Source of the DNA: Tetrahymena thermophila SB210
Taxonomy: Eukaryota > Ciliophora > Oligohymenophorea > Hymenostomatida > Tetrahymenidae
Direction of reading: 5' to 3'
DNA length: 64,000 bases
NCBI RefSeq assembly: GCF_000189635.1
Contig: NW_002476246.1
Coordinates: 124,001-188,000, forward strand
Below the pieces are notes generated by a model that was given only the letters and a program-made list of their open reading frames with translations, ran no database searches and was not told the DNA's origin. The translations under genes were made by a program, and so were the position numbers. This document shows positions 11,510-28,097 of this stretch, one piece after another. Positions within the stretch are counted from its first letter, which is position 1. Each line of letters begins with the position of its first letter.

Positions 11510-14500
11510 TCATTCTAATTTATAACTCAAGAAATAATAGAAGTAACTCTCTTGCTTAAAAGTTAAGCTTTCTGTGATTTATTAATTATTTAGCAGTACT
11601 AACGAATTTAGCTTTTCGAATATTTGTTTATTGTAGAAATTAGTTAATTGATTAATGAAATACTCCTTTAAATCTTAAAAATGTTCTTAGTCATTTATAT
11701 GATTGTTTTAGTAGCTCGTATTGTAAATATTATTTAAGTATTGAGATAGTAAGTTTATTATATTATTTTACACAGCTTCTAAAGTGATAAAATTTTAATT
11801 TTGTTATTGCATATAATCTACTATTTTTTTAAAGAAGAAAAAATAAGCTTTTTCAAAAATTTTGACAATTTGTGATTTTTCTATTTAAAAGTAGCTAAAT
11901 GATCCATAGAACTAAGCAATAAAGAATTTCTTAAATATTTCACTTTAGCTTTGCATTTTTTGTATTCCTGCACCCTAAAATTATTTATAAATAGTTAAAA
12001 TTTGATAAAGTGATAAAGGGGTTTGCATAAGCAATGGATCTTAACATCCAATGATAGCTTCTCTTAACTTTTTACTCATTTCATCTTTCTAAATTGTAGG
12101 ATAATTTTTTTAATTATTGAATTTTTATTTTGTTTCGTAATTAAATGATTTTTCTTGATTTTGATTGTAAATATCTATAAATTGCTTCATTTGTATTTAA
12201 GTTGTTAGCTTTTCTAACTGGATTCCATCAACATCAGCTATTTTTATTTCTAGACTTTCTAGAAATTTTGTTGCACAGTTATTATATAAAAAAACTTGTT
12301 GATAATTGCTTGTCGAAGTAATGAGGAATATAAATTTTTTCTTATCTTTGATTTGATTTTTTAAAATTTATGATAAATTATTGTAGTTCTAGTCATTTAA
12401 GCCATCAATAATAAGCACTTTATATTCAAGGTTCTGCATTACTTCTGAGAGCTAAGAATCAAACAAGTTCTATAATTCGTGTTTATTTGTTAAATTCATA
12501 TTTTAAAGTTTCAACAATATTGGTGTATATATTATCATTTTTTATCCAAAGCTGACTATGCAACTTTACGATTATTTACTTTAATTAAGCATTGAATCTA
12601 TTTATTTTTTATTATGTTCAATCAAAATCTAATGAATATGTAATGATAATTATGTTTTTCCAGATCCAGATGCTCCCTACACAATTATAGCTCTTTTATT
12701 TGATACTTCTCTTACTCTAAAATAAAGTTCCAATAAGGTTTATTAGATAGGTTTAACAGCATTTCCTGTTGAAAATAAGTCTAAAAAGTTTGTTTTATGA
12801 GTTTAAAGCAGGTTATATTGCTGGTCAATATAATTTTGCCATGCAATTCTGCTTTGAAGAAAAGAGTCTTAAGTGTTTTTTATTTAATCTATCCTACTTC
12901 TCATCATATCCAAATCTTCCTATTAGCTTTGTTAGCTCATCGATTACTGATCGAAATCCAATTAATCTGCATAATAATTATTATTATTTTAATTGTTTTA
13001 TTCTAATATAATGACTGAAGCCTAATTTGCTATGCTTTTTAATTGGTTTTATTTCTCAAATGAATCTTTATTTTTTATTTACATTAATAAATCTTTATTT
13101 TTTGAAATGAGAATGTATATTTTTTGATGTACTTCAAAGTAATATCTATAATAAATAGCATCAATGATCTCTTAAAGCAGAGGATAATTAGGGCATTTTT
13201 TTGTAAATAGCTCATAGCATCTAATTAATATCGAAAGGGAAATATATCTCAACAAAATATTTCTCTCAAATGCAAAATTTTCAAGCTATCTAAAAAAATA
13301 TTGCCTTTCACTATAACTCATTATTCCGTTATCATTATTTTTAATAAATTTATAAAAGTAAGTGTTGTTCTAATTAATTTGATATCCAGGATCTTCCTTC
13401 ATTTTTTAAATCAGCTTATCAATTTGCATCAAAGCATAGTATTAAATCCTAAAATTAGACTTAGTGTCAATGTTTTCATGCCTAATTTGTAATTCTAGCT
13501 CATATTAAACTGCATTCTACTGTTTCACTTAATCAAAACTGTTTTGCATACTGTCACTATACGAAGAAGCACTAGTAGATTTTCTAGAGTAGTCTTAGCT
13601 TGAAAATGATGATTGAGTTGAAAAAGAGTTTAAAGATAGTTTTTCTTCTAATTAGCAGAGAATATTTTCATTATATTGAATTATTCCTACAATTTTCTTG
13701 CAATTTCTATATGAGCTGCAAGCATTCTTGCATTTATCAATGAGCTATTTTAGGGCAGCCTTATCTAACTTATAAGCAACAGTTAGTACTTAATAAAGAG
13801 TTTAACCAGATTTTACTATCAATTACGAAGTTGTTTCAATAGATTTGGAAGTAGTAAAGATATATCTGATCAGTTTGAAATAAAAGATATGATTTTGAAG
13901 AGGCTCATGCTGCTAGAAGCTTTATAAAACCTGAATTTGATCATCAATCAACTTAATAAATTCATTTTTTTAGTTATCTGTCACTATAAACTTCTCTTAA
14001 TTCATGTAAAACAATAATCGATCAGCAGAGAGTTCTAAAAACTATAATAAAAGTGGATGACATTCCGGATTCTCAAAAAATGCTTAATTTAGATTCTTAA
14101 ACTTTTAATAAGAATATGTCTTAGTATTAGATCTAAGCTCAGTCATGTGTGCAATCATTTCGTTTAATTCTTTTATGCAATCTTTTACATAAATGCAGCT
14201 CTTCTATTAATCTTCATCTTCTTTCTCTTCCAGCCATTCGATAATATTTTAATCTTTTTTCTGTTTTAGTTCTTCATTACTGTTACTTAGAAAGTTACCA
14301 CCACCCTATAAAAAGCACTTTTTTAAGCTTAAAACACTTTTATATTTATCAAAGCTTAACAAACCTGATAATTATTTTTCTAAGTCCTTTTTTTTCTAAA
14401 ATCCACTCAATATATGTTATTTAAGCATTTAAATAATTCTTTTTTGAGCAGTTTAAGTAATTTGAATAAAGTTTCCATTTTAATCTGAGGCATTAAGCAA

Positions 14501-14638
14501 AAACAAGCTACTAGCTTTTTAATAATATAAAGAAACCTAATTAAACTTAGAGAATGCTATCGTTAAATAGCAAACAGTATTTTTTTCATTTATCAAATCA
14601 CCTTTATCTTGAATTACTTTTTAGATTGATAAATTCAT
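11510..14638 (-). CDS. P-loop NTPase of STAND/NACHT type
   Basis: A single uninterrupted UGA-only frame of 3129 bp encodes 1042 residues. ATG 14638-14636 is the first after an in-frame upstream UGA. Residues 1-640 are helical, Gln/Asn/Ser-rich and unrecognised, with a Cys-containing stretch (KCKNACSSYRNCKKI) mid-way. Residues 655-662 are a textbook Walker A (GASGSGKT), followed about 80 residues later by a Walker B-like strand (VLIIDGLND, about 741-749) and a sensor-like IFLITSTSN. That spacing fits the NACHT/NB-ARC class of signalling NTPases, which act as regulated switches. The usual long sensor repeats (WD40, TPR, LRR) are absent: the protein ends about 290 residues after Walker B. The 3' end is tandemly duplicated just downstream, suggesting decay or extension of a repeat region. 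The exact NTPase subclass and function are open. Confidence 0.8.
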
Positions 14639-16266
14639 ACTTACTATGTTGTTTTATTTGTTTGCTTTTTAAGTTTTGTCTCTACTTTAATTGATCACTA
14701 ATCAATTAGAATCAAAAAGATAATCAAATATTTATTTATTTATTTATTGATTTATGAATCTGATCAATCTATAGAATTTATCATAAATGTGAATATTTTT
14801 TAAATTTTAATTTCGATTGATATGCTAATTGCTACCAAATTAGAATATCTAAATAAAATTTTTCACATAAGATTGTCTTAACTTCTGCACTAAGTTTATA
14901 AATATATCATTTTATTATCAAAATGTTTTCCTCTATTACATTTTTTTGTTATGAAAAAATATTAACCTAATAGAAAAAAGTAATAGATAGACTACAAATA
15001 ATAGTAAAATTGCTTAAATATGATTTATTTCTTACATTGATGAAATTAAGCAAATATTTTTTTATGTTAAAAAACTAATTTAAAATATAAATTTCAAAAA
15101 AGAGGCAAATTGATTTCATTCATCTTATTATCTAAAATTTACAAATTTAGATTGATAGGCCATACTTTATTGCTTATAATTTATTTTAAAATTATCAAAT
15201 ATAATCAATTCTTTCAATAGAGTTATCAAATCGTCTTTTTTTGAATTTATTACAACATTCTTTTTTGAAATTCTGAGATTTTGAAATATAAAATAGTCAG
15301 AAAAAATAATTTTCTTTATTGATTTTTAAATTTTGAAAGAAATCTATCTTCAATTTTAAAATCCAATAGTAATCCTAAAATAAAATTACAAATATTCATA
15401 TTTATAAACTTAAAAACATGGATAAAATAAGAAAATGTCAGTATTTTTATCACAAACATAATACAGAAGAATATCTTTTTAGAATTAGAACATCATGAAA
15501 TTAAAATAGAAATGTATAAATCAATAAATTTAACTTGTATTTTTTTAGATTATATATTATAAAAAAAAAGATAATTTTTTTAAAATAGGAATATTAATAA
15601 ATAAAAGATCAATAAATACAGATAATTATAAGGTTAATAGTTATTCTATAGCATCAACTATCTATTTAAACAATTATTTACATGAAATAGAAAAAAATTT
15701 ATACATTGAAAAATTGCCTTTCTTATCAAGTTATTGATAATAAATAAAGTTTTTAATCTAAATAAAATTTAAGCTTTACGCAATTTTAAAATTTATTTAG
15801 TTGTTAAAAATTTAAAAACAAATATAGATAGTCATTAAAAATTGAATAAAAAGTATGATGCAAGCAAGCATCTTTAATAATTTGAATTATTTAATTAATT
15901 AATAAGAAACGAAAATGAACCGAATCTGATCATCAACATAAGTTAGTGCTATGATAAGAAGTAGTTCTTTTAAGCAAATAAAATTGAAAAAGAAGATGAA
16001 TATTTATTTTACTTGCTTATTTGTAAAAATAATGTATGCAAATTAGAATACAAAAATGAGTAAATTATTAAGAAAGTAAGCATCTAGCTAATTATGTAGT
16101 TAGTGAGTGAATGAGAATGAATATCAATAAGTAAGCGTTAATACAAATTGATATATAGATATGAAATGCAACTAATGTTGATTAGTTTTATATATAATTG
16201 TATGAAAAAAGTAAAGTTTTTCAATATTGAATGATATATATTTTATTTTTAAAGTTGTTTGCACGC
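14639..16266. other. Intergenic, promoter side of the STAND gene and 3' side of calmodulin
   Basis: About 1.6 kb of AT-rich DNA. A 26-codon open stretch from an ATG near 15418 was seen but is not supported. No RNA gene was recognised. Confidence 0.6.
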
Positions 16267-20248
<3,982 letters not shown>

Positions 20249-21094
20249 TCATTTTGTTTAAGTTGATTTTAAGTCAGCTATTTATTCATTTTATTAATCC
20301 ATTACTGCTTGGAAAGCCCATTTTTAAAAATCTTATTACTAAAGATCACCAAATATCCAATCGTTGATATCTGCTATTTTCCAACAGTTTAATTCGAAAG
20401 ACTTTTGCTTATCTTCTTGGCTGTACAATTACTTTTTATCATTATCAAGCAATATATAGGGAGTTTATTATTCGTATTTTCCATCACAAACAAAACAAAT
20501 CTTATAACCTGCATATTATAAATTTTATTAGCCTTATTATTGCTTAGTATCTTTTTTGATTGAAAGTCTAAGAGTGTTGTATACAAATGCTTCTACTAAA
20601 ATAGATTTCTTTGTTAATAATTGGTGAGCTTTAAAACCCTCTATGAATAACAACCTTTTCACCAAAAAGTTTTTATTTAAATTATAAATTGAGTGAGATT
20701 CGAACTATTTGTTATCCAAGTTATTTGCCAATCCATAAATATAGCTATAACTTGTGAAACATTAAAGAGAAACACTTTGATTATCTGTACCTAATAGCTA
20801 AAAGCTCTCTCCCTTTTTGGAAACTTCATCAATCCACTAATTAGTTTTTTCACATAAACTCTTTTTAGTTAATTACTATATAGACTATTTGTCATTCTTA
20901 CTAATTGCAATTAAATATTTATCTGTCAAATTTTGTAAATTATCTATAACTTATTAATTTTGAATAGCTTTATCCACATATTCAGGAATATTATCTATAC
21001 TATAGCCTATACCGCTTCTCAAAAAACCACGAGAGCTTGAAGAAAAGCAGAATTAAATTTTACTTTAAAATGCACCAAATTATCTAAATATCAT
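20249..21094 (-). CDS. Probable mitochondrial protein, Tim44/mL45-like (tentative)
   Basis: One uninterrupted UGA-only exon encodes 281 residues. The first 35 are rich in Arg, Ser and Phe with no acidic residues (MIFRQFGAFQSKIQF...), as in a mitochondrial presequence. The body has an Asp/Glu-spaced helical start (DNIPEYVDKAIQ), a mid-region with paired Cys (QCFTSY, YKICFVCDGKYEQ) and a Trp-containing end (NCWKIADINDWIFGD). The helix-then-sheet order and the size recall the Tim44-like fold used in import motors and mitoribosomal proteins mL45/Mba1. That is an impression, not a demonstrated match. The only ATG near the 5' end was taken as start. Otherwise treat it as an unknown conserved-looking protein. 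Confidence 0.62.
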
Positions 21095-21498
21095 TTTACT
21101 CTTTGGTCTTTTTAATAATATAAAATAGTTGATTTTCAACGAATTACTAAATAATATCAATAATAATTAATTTTAATATTTCTACGAATCTTCTAAGATA
21201 TCTTATTTAAATTGAAAAATTAATAAAATAAAAAATAAATTTTTTTTTTTTATATTATTTAATCAAATTTTATATAACATAAATTAATTTTATTTATTAT
21301 TTTTTGCTATTATTTTATTTTTTAAAACTAAAATTTGTTAATGATAAACAAAATACTAACAAAATAAATATTTATTTGGATAAATAAATAAATTTTACAA
21401 TAATATACAATAATTTTAAAGAATTTTAATAGAATAAGTTAGTTAGTTAGTTAATTAGTTGATAAAACAATTTAATTGTTTAAGCATAATCATAAATA

Positions 21499-22902
21499 TC
21501 AATTTAATTTCTACGTAGTATATCTTAGTGAAGTTGTATACTCGTTTCTTTTTAATTATTGTAATTAAAATATATTAACTTGATAAAAAATATTACTTTA
21601 TAACAGGTGCATAAGAGTTATCTTGTTATCCTTGCTAATCGATTTCAGATGGATCTATTAACTTTTATTATTACTTTTTGAGATTTAATCTTTTTGCATG
21701 GTAAATGGCAGTTTATTCTTCTTTACGTTTTCTAATTTAAACATGATTTAATAACTAACTAAATATTTGTTTTTGACATCATTTATAATTAATTACTTTG
21801 ACTAAAATGCAACATTAAATATTAATTTAACAGCTCCTTTACTCTCAGTAGTTAGATTAAATCTATCAATAGCGCTTTATGTATTCTGTTAATAGTTAGT
21901 ATTTAATATTTATTTAGAGCTTTTTAATTATCTAAAAGATATTTATTTACTTCATCATTTAAAATTGAATTCTAAGCTATTTTTTTTATATCATAAAGCT
22001 TAGTTTGTCCTCCTAGGAAAAACTCATGTACTTTTTAGTAAATACTTTAAGCAGGAGCCCAAGCTTTAACAGTTATTTCATGGTATCCTGGTTTTCTTGG
22101 AACTTCACAATATGTGTATCCTTAATGATAATTGAAAAAATAACATTGATAAATGCAATTAGAATAATTCATATATTTACCTTAAAGGGTTTTTCTACCC
22201 CATGAATCTATTGAACTTAATGTAAGGAATAATATAGGGAATTTGGATAATTCTTCAACTAATATTTGAATAAATATAATTAATTTCTTTAATACTCTAA
22301 AATAATTAATAAGATAGATTTACATGTTTATTGTTTAGTTTAAACCTAAATATCAAATGGGAAGCAGAAGTTAGTTATGAGTTCGTTTTAACCATCTTTG
22401 TTTTTTAATTAAATAGGAGAAGCTATTTGGGTTATGGATGAGCTAATTAAATATATTTAACAATTATGAAATAGCTAATTAATTAAATTTAGATATTTAC
22501 AAAAAATTCCAATCCCTTTTCATATCTTCGCTAATGTGTCCTGATAAAATTGGCATATTTTCTTGCAAATCCTCATAATCTGGCTACCAGTGAGGAGGTA
22601 AAAAAAACTCCCATTCAATATAACTATAGTGGATAAATAAATAAAATATAGCTGATCGATCCTGTTAATTTATCATTAATTTATACATACAGGTTATCAT
22701 TGTCAAAGTTAATAGCTTGAGAAATCTCTCCAATAACATTCATTCTAACATCTATTCATTATGATTTTTAAATATATTTAAAATAAATAAATAAATAAAT
22801 CAAACAATCAATCAATCAATCAATCAATTGGTATTACATCCGTTTCTTTTTGGGGTCTTCTAAAATCCGTCACCTATGAGGTTCGCTCTAACTTCGTTAT
22901 TG
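21499..22902 (-). CDS. MKS1: B9-domain protein, MKS1-like (ciliary transition zone); N-terminus unresolved
   Basis: Nine exons can be joined in one frame: 22902-22838, 22751-22691, 22623-22501, 22442-22324, 22258-22181, 22120-21951, 21885-21797, 21758-21597 and 21547-21499 (about 305 codons). The product has a B9 (C2-like) domain: VIGEISQAINFDNDNLY, then FPFDI, then SSIDSWGRKTLQGYTYCEVP, then KPGYHEITVKAWAP, then EFFLGG, then an SAIDRFNLTTESKG-type strand, followed by a basic helical tail. Strand order and the tail resemble MKS1 more than the shorter B9D1 or B9D2. B9 proteins build the transition-zone gate of cilia. Introns are tiny (38 to about 100 bp). The N-terminal half of MKS1 is not found. 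A 35-bp exon (24159-24125) after a roughly 1.2-kb AT-rich intron joins in phase, with a possible ATG at 24287. The last two introns are the least certain. Confidence 0.72.
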
Positions 22903-24395
22903 CTATTTTATAAATATATTGAATTTAATTATCATAATTGTATTAAATTCATTTATTTTACCCTATCATTTTTACTACTAATAAATAATCAATATTCACT
23001 TATTCCTATTTAAAGTATTTATATACAATTTTTATAATTACTGAATAATTAATATCAAATTTCAAATTTTTATTGTTTGCAAAGATCTAAATAAATAATT
23101 AACTAATTTATTTATTAACTAATTAAGAATCCACAAACATCATCAAATTTATTTAAATTAAACATCTACAAATTAAAATTTTTAGATCATTTGTATAAAA
23201 TTTAAAACCTTTTAAAAGCTTATTGAAAAAAAAATTCTATTTTATCTTTATTCTCAATCTTCTAAATTATAAATAATTCATTATTTAAAACAAATATTAG
23301 GAGGTTGAAAGAATGAATATATTTAAATCAAATTTTCAAAGATATCAAATAAAAGTGCAATAAATACTTTTAACATTTGAGGATATTTCAAATAAATAAA
23401 AAACTTAACAATCAATCAATAAATTATATTTTTTGTAAAATGTGAATACATAATTTCATAATTTTTTAATGATTAAATTGATATTTCTAATAAATAAAAA
23501 TCTATAAATACTTCTTTTAAAAATATTTTAGTTTTAAAAAACAATTTAATAATATCTTAAATTAATAATAAATACATTTTTAAATTATATTAAAAGTCCT
23601 TTTTTTTTTCTTTCTATTTTTAAATTAGCAAATTTAAAATATTTAATTTAATAGTTTTGAGATTTATGATATTAATTTTATTTGATATTTTGAAATATTT
23701 TTAAATTATTTATTTATTTGTTCAGATTTATTTTGTATTAATTTAAAATATTTTTCTTCAAAGTAGTTACCAAATAAATAGTGTATTAGATTTCAGCTAC
23801 TAAAATATCATTTAATTTATTATAAATATACTAATTTATTAGTTAGATTAAATAAATGAAATTCTAAATTTTTAAGTTTTTAATTCATTGAAAAATAATC
23901 CAAGTAGAATTAGATAGTAATTACTATTTTTATTTTTCAACAAATAGAAAATAATTTTTATTTTAAAACCTAATAATTTTTTATAATTTAAGAATTATAA
24001 TTTATTTTTTTAAGTTATATCAATAAAAACACCTAAAAATAACATTTCAATTTTGAAAATTAAAATATATTTGAAAATTTAAGTTATAAATAATATAAAA
24101 ATTGATAATTACATTTATATTTACCTAGTATCTGTCAGTCTTTCTAAATCAACTGTTTGCTATTTAAATTGTTAGATTATTATTTATCATTAAAATTTAC
24201 TGTAAAATCAATATAATTATAGTTTCAAATCCTTTAGCAATTTAATTTCTTGTTTGTTTGCCAAAGATAAATTACTGCTTTATACATACATACAATACTT
24301 AGTAAGTTATTATTAATATCAATCATAAATAGCAAAAAAATAAGCAAATAGTAAGTAATTTAGTTAGCTAGTTACTTAGTTAGTTAGATTTTATC
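22903..24395. other. Long AT-rich interval between head-to-head genes, with a possible upstream exon of the B9 gene
   Basis: The interval is almost entirely A and T. One patch (24125-24300, read on the - strand) has better composition. It includes a 35-bp candidate exon ending in a GTAAATAT donor that joins the next B9 exon in phase. If real, only about 100 bp separates the two divergent start regions, implying a shared promoter. Confidence 0.45.
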
Positions 24396-27300
24396 ATGAG
24401 TAGTTCTCCAGGAACTCCAAAGAATTCTGTTTTATCAATAAGTCCATATGGAACTCCAAAAAGCAATTTTAATTAAGTCTACAATGAATAGTTTTTCTAT
24501 GAAAATTAAATTTTATCATTTTAATCTTGCTAACAAGTTTCGCGTGTTATTGACCACTTAGTGACATGTGGAGCCAATATATTATATGATAAATATTTAC
24601 TTGAAAGATCGCCTTTTTATGAAGCAGAAGATTTGTGTAGATGGACATATAATATGCTTCTTTAAGACCATCTTAGTCATGATCCAGGGGAAAATTAAGA
24701 AAGTATTAAAAATTAACTTACCCAAGAGATGGAACCAGTAAATAAATTTAAGATTTATTGAAATATTTAAATAAGCAAAGCAAAAAGCATTTTAAGTATT
24801 TAGTAAAGTTCATTATATAAATCTAAAATGGAGCAAATTATACATTTAAATAAGCATAATAAATTTTGATAATGTTAAAAAATTGTTTTATTATAAAAGC
24901 CTAATAAAAAGTTAGATAGCAGATCATGCTTGAGTGCAAAAACTGAGTATAAGATTATATACCCAGAAGTAGAAAATGACGATTAAAGTGAAACAAAAAG
25001 TAATTATAGTAGGATTTCATCTATCTCTAAAGTATCCAAAGTAAGTATGCATTTTAAAGTTAATATCTATAATTTAAAATGAATTCATATATCTTTTTTT
25101 ATAGATCTTAATTATAATACATACAAATTAAAGAAATAGCTAACATTTATAAATATAATTAATTATAAAACATAGACTATCAATTTATATTAAAATGTTT
25201 AAAAACTTTTTAAGACTAAAAAAATATTTATTATAAAGCTATACTAAATAAATAAATAGATAAAGGTAAAATGAATTATTTTTAAGTTAAATTTATTTTT
25301 TTAAATATAGATTTCAGCAATCAAAAAAATTAAAAAAATTATGACAGCCAGCTAACTCTTAGGATAGTCCATGAACAGTTTAAGTAGATCTGCTCTCCCA
25401 AATATTGATAATATAAATGTAGAAGATTAAGAAGGTTAGTAACAAGCATCTCAAAAAAAAGAAGAGTTTTAAGTCGTTTATGTTGGGGATGATGTTGAGT
25501 ATGAAAGAAAGAAAAAGGAAGAGTAAGATGACCCAATATCAGAAAAGCTAAGAGATTTAAGAGAAAAAAAAGACAAAGAAAGGCAAATTGAGTAAGCAAG
25601 AAAGTAAAAAATGCTGTAAGAAGAACTCGAGGTAGATGAGAGAAAAAAAGAATAATAAAGACAACTAAAAAACAAAGAATTTACTTAAGATTATGATGGA
25701 AATGTGATCTTTTTGAATAAAAATAGGTAAGAAAATCTGCCTAATGATTTAGCTATCCTTGAAAGTAAAGGCAAACAATAATCTGATATAGTAAAGCCAG
25801 TCCCATTAGAGGTAAAATGTTAATTAGAAATAAAATATTTTATAAATAAAAGATTCGTTTAATTAATTAATTATTAACTAAAGTATATGAAAATCAATTC
25901 TTACATTACTATTAAATTCATTTTATATTCTTGGAAAATATTGTTTCGTTTTTGAAATTACTAATTTTTTCAATTTTAGTTTATGAGAAAATTTTAATTA
26001 AGCATTTATTGAAATTTATTTATTCAAACTAAAAACTCCATCTTAACAAAAAGACGTAAATACTATCTAGCCCTGTCAAACTAGTTAATGAGTTCATAAA
26101 AAAGAAGAAAGAAAACCTAAGTGCTGCCATGCTTTAAGAGTTTCATAAATAACCACCTCTGCATGAAGTATTAAATGTAATAAACCAAAGTTTTACCTAA
26201 TTTATTTGATCCAAAGTTTTTTTTTAAATACAAAATAATACAAAAATGCATAAAATAAGACATTTTTTAACAAACTATAAAGCCTAATGAAGGAGTTAAG
26301 GTTTTATTTTAAACTGGTCACAAGAAAATCGGAAGTGAGTTTAAAACGAAAGATAATTAGATGACAAAGAAATAATATGATGAGTTAGTTTCTGAACAAC
26401 CTAACAGGCCAGTACCGAAGTACATTTAAAATATTCGACAAGCAAAAGTAGACATAAATGATAAAGCAAACTAAATAATTGAGTTATCAGAACATAGTTC
26501 ACAAAAATCTTCAAATAAATTGAAAAGAAATGTAAAACCTTAATCAGCTGTAAAAATATTTTTTTTTTAATTATTAATCTTCATTTTATGTTTACTCATA
26601 GTAAGGTTGAAAAGAAAAAAAGATCCCTTAGAATTTAAAATTAATAGATTGGACTATTTTTAATACATAAAATTAAATTTGTATATTTGAGTATTTTTTT
26701 TCAAATCTTTAACTATTTATTAAGCTTTTTTACTGACTGAATTAACTAGGGAATGAATATCATAAATAAAGATGCTTTGCTTATGATGTTGTCTGATGAA
26801 CCTCCTGTATTAAAGCCTACTTCTAGCTAATTGCTTCCAATCACTGCCAGCAATCGCTCTATTTAATCAGTAAAAAAGGTATAAAAACAAGAAAAAAATG
26901 AGAATAAATAGACAGCAGTTGGAGTGTAAATTCAAGATAAAATAAAATTTTACAATTAAAAATAGAACATTAGATAATCGAATGGTAATTAAATCATGAT
27001 TTTAATTGATAATGTATATATATTTTTTTCTTGTTACAATTTTAATTGTTGCTTGATGACTGTTTTGTGTTTAGTTTAAATAATTTTTAATTACGCATTT
27101 AATTAATAGTAATATCACCCTAAATGAGCTAATAAGAGTTAATAAATGAAGACTTATAAGAGTTAGGTTTAAACATTAAAAACGGACAAAAAAGATAATA
27201 GTAAAACCTCAATCTGGTAATTGAAAAATTCAATAAATAGATCTTAGAAGATCCAAATTGGGGTATTAGTAAAAAAGAACCAGATTCAATAGAGAGATAG

Positions 27301-27510
27301 TAATATACCCCTATGAAAATGCCTACTTACTCAAGAGTTCAAAGTGCCAAGGCTATAAGCAGACCAGAATCTGCTATTTCTAAGTATTCTTCATAATTAG
27401 ATTTTTTTAATTAATAACAAAGACCCTTTTCTGGAAGGCCCACTACTGCAAATACAAATTCTAGATTATCATAAAATAAACATTCATTTTTCAAATAAAA
27501 ATTAATTTGA
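24396..27510 (+). CDS. Coiled-coil protein, distantly C2orf81-like
   Basis: Start ATG 24396; exon 1 is 24396-24737; stop TGA 27508-27510. Further exons lie near 24902-25048, 25312-25812, 26054-26175, 26281-26545, 26750-26989 and 27112-27510, joined by GT...AG introns mostly in phase 0. Exon edges around 26000-26060 and 26600-26750 are uncertain. N-terminal residues include a GTPK repeat and a helix with LLERSPFYEAEDLCRW. The centre is a strongly charged coiled coil (VEYERKKKEEQ onward). Then come YDGNVIFLNK, a conserved-looking PPLHEVLNPNEGVKVLF segment, and a Ser/Pro-rich tail with SRPESAIS and SGRPTT. The first segment, PLHEVL and the order of motifs resemble vertebrate C2orf81, a little-studied protein of ciliated tissue. 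This is a weak pattern match. The neighbouring head-to-head MKS1-like gene is compatible with a ciliary role but does not prove it. Confidence 0.7.
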
Positions 27511-28097
27511 ATCCATTATATTAAAAAGTAAATAAGTAAATTCCATGTTTTATTTTAAAATTAATAAAATATTATTAAAATTTTAATTCTCTTCGAAATT
27601 AAAACTCATTTTATAACATAATGATTAAATTTATTCCTATAATTTCTAATTACTTTTATCCGTTTTTGAATTCTAAGAGTGAAGTCTATAAACACTTTGT
27701 AAATTAAAAAATAATCTATTTAATTTATACACTATTTTTCATGTATTTCATTAAAATTTTACAAGTCATAAATATAAAAATTTTACATCGTAAAATTATT
27801 TTTTATTTTTCTTTAAATAATAATCATCATTTATATAAAATGAAATTATATATATTCATGGCTTACTTTCTTGATTTGTTTCTCACTCCTATTCTCTTCG
27901 TTTTAGAACTAAAAATAAGTAATGCCAACCTTTCATAAAAACGCCTTACTTTTTAATTATTTTTCTTGTTTTTAATGTTTTTTTCTCTTTAATTTTCAAC
28001 TTAAATTCATTTATATGTTTATAAATAAATAAAGAACAAAAAGTAATACTTTTTAAACAAAAATATACCTAAATAATCATTTAAAAAAGAAAATCTA
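27511..28097. other. Intergenic, nothing recognised
   Basis: AT-rich spacer holding the 3' UTR of the coiled-coil gene and the promoter of the acidic-repeat gene. The 65-codon standard-code frame at 27741 is composition-driven and not supported. Confidence 0.6.

Noticed and set aside
20700..20760. TTCGAAC-like motif suggesting a - strand tRNA T arm
   Set aside because: No matching acceptor or anticodon stems; it lies within a coding exon.
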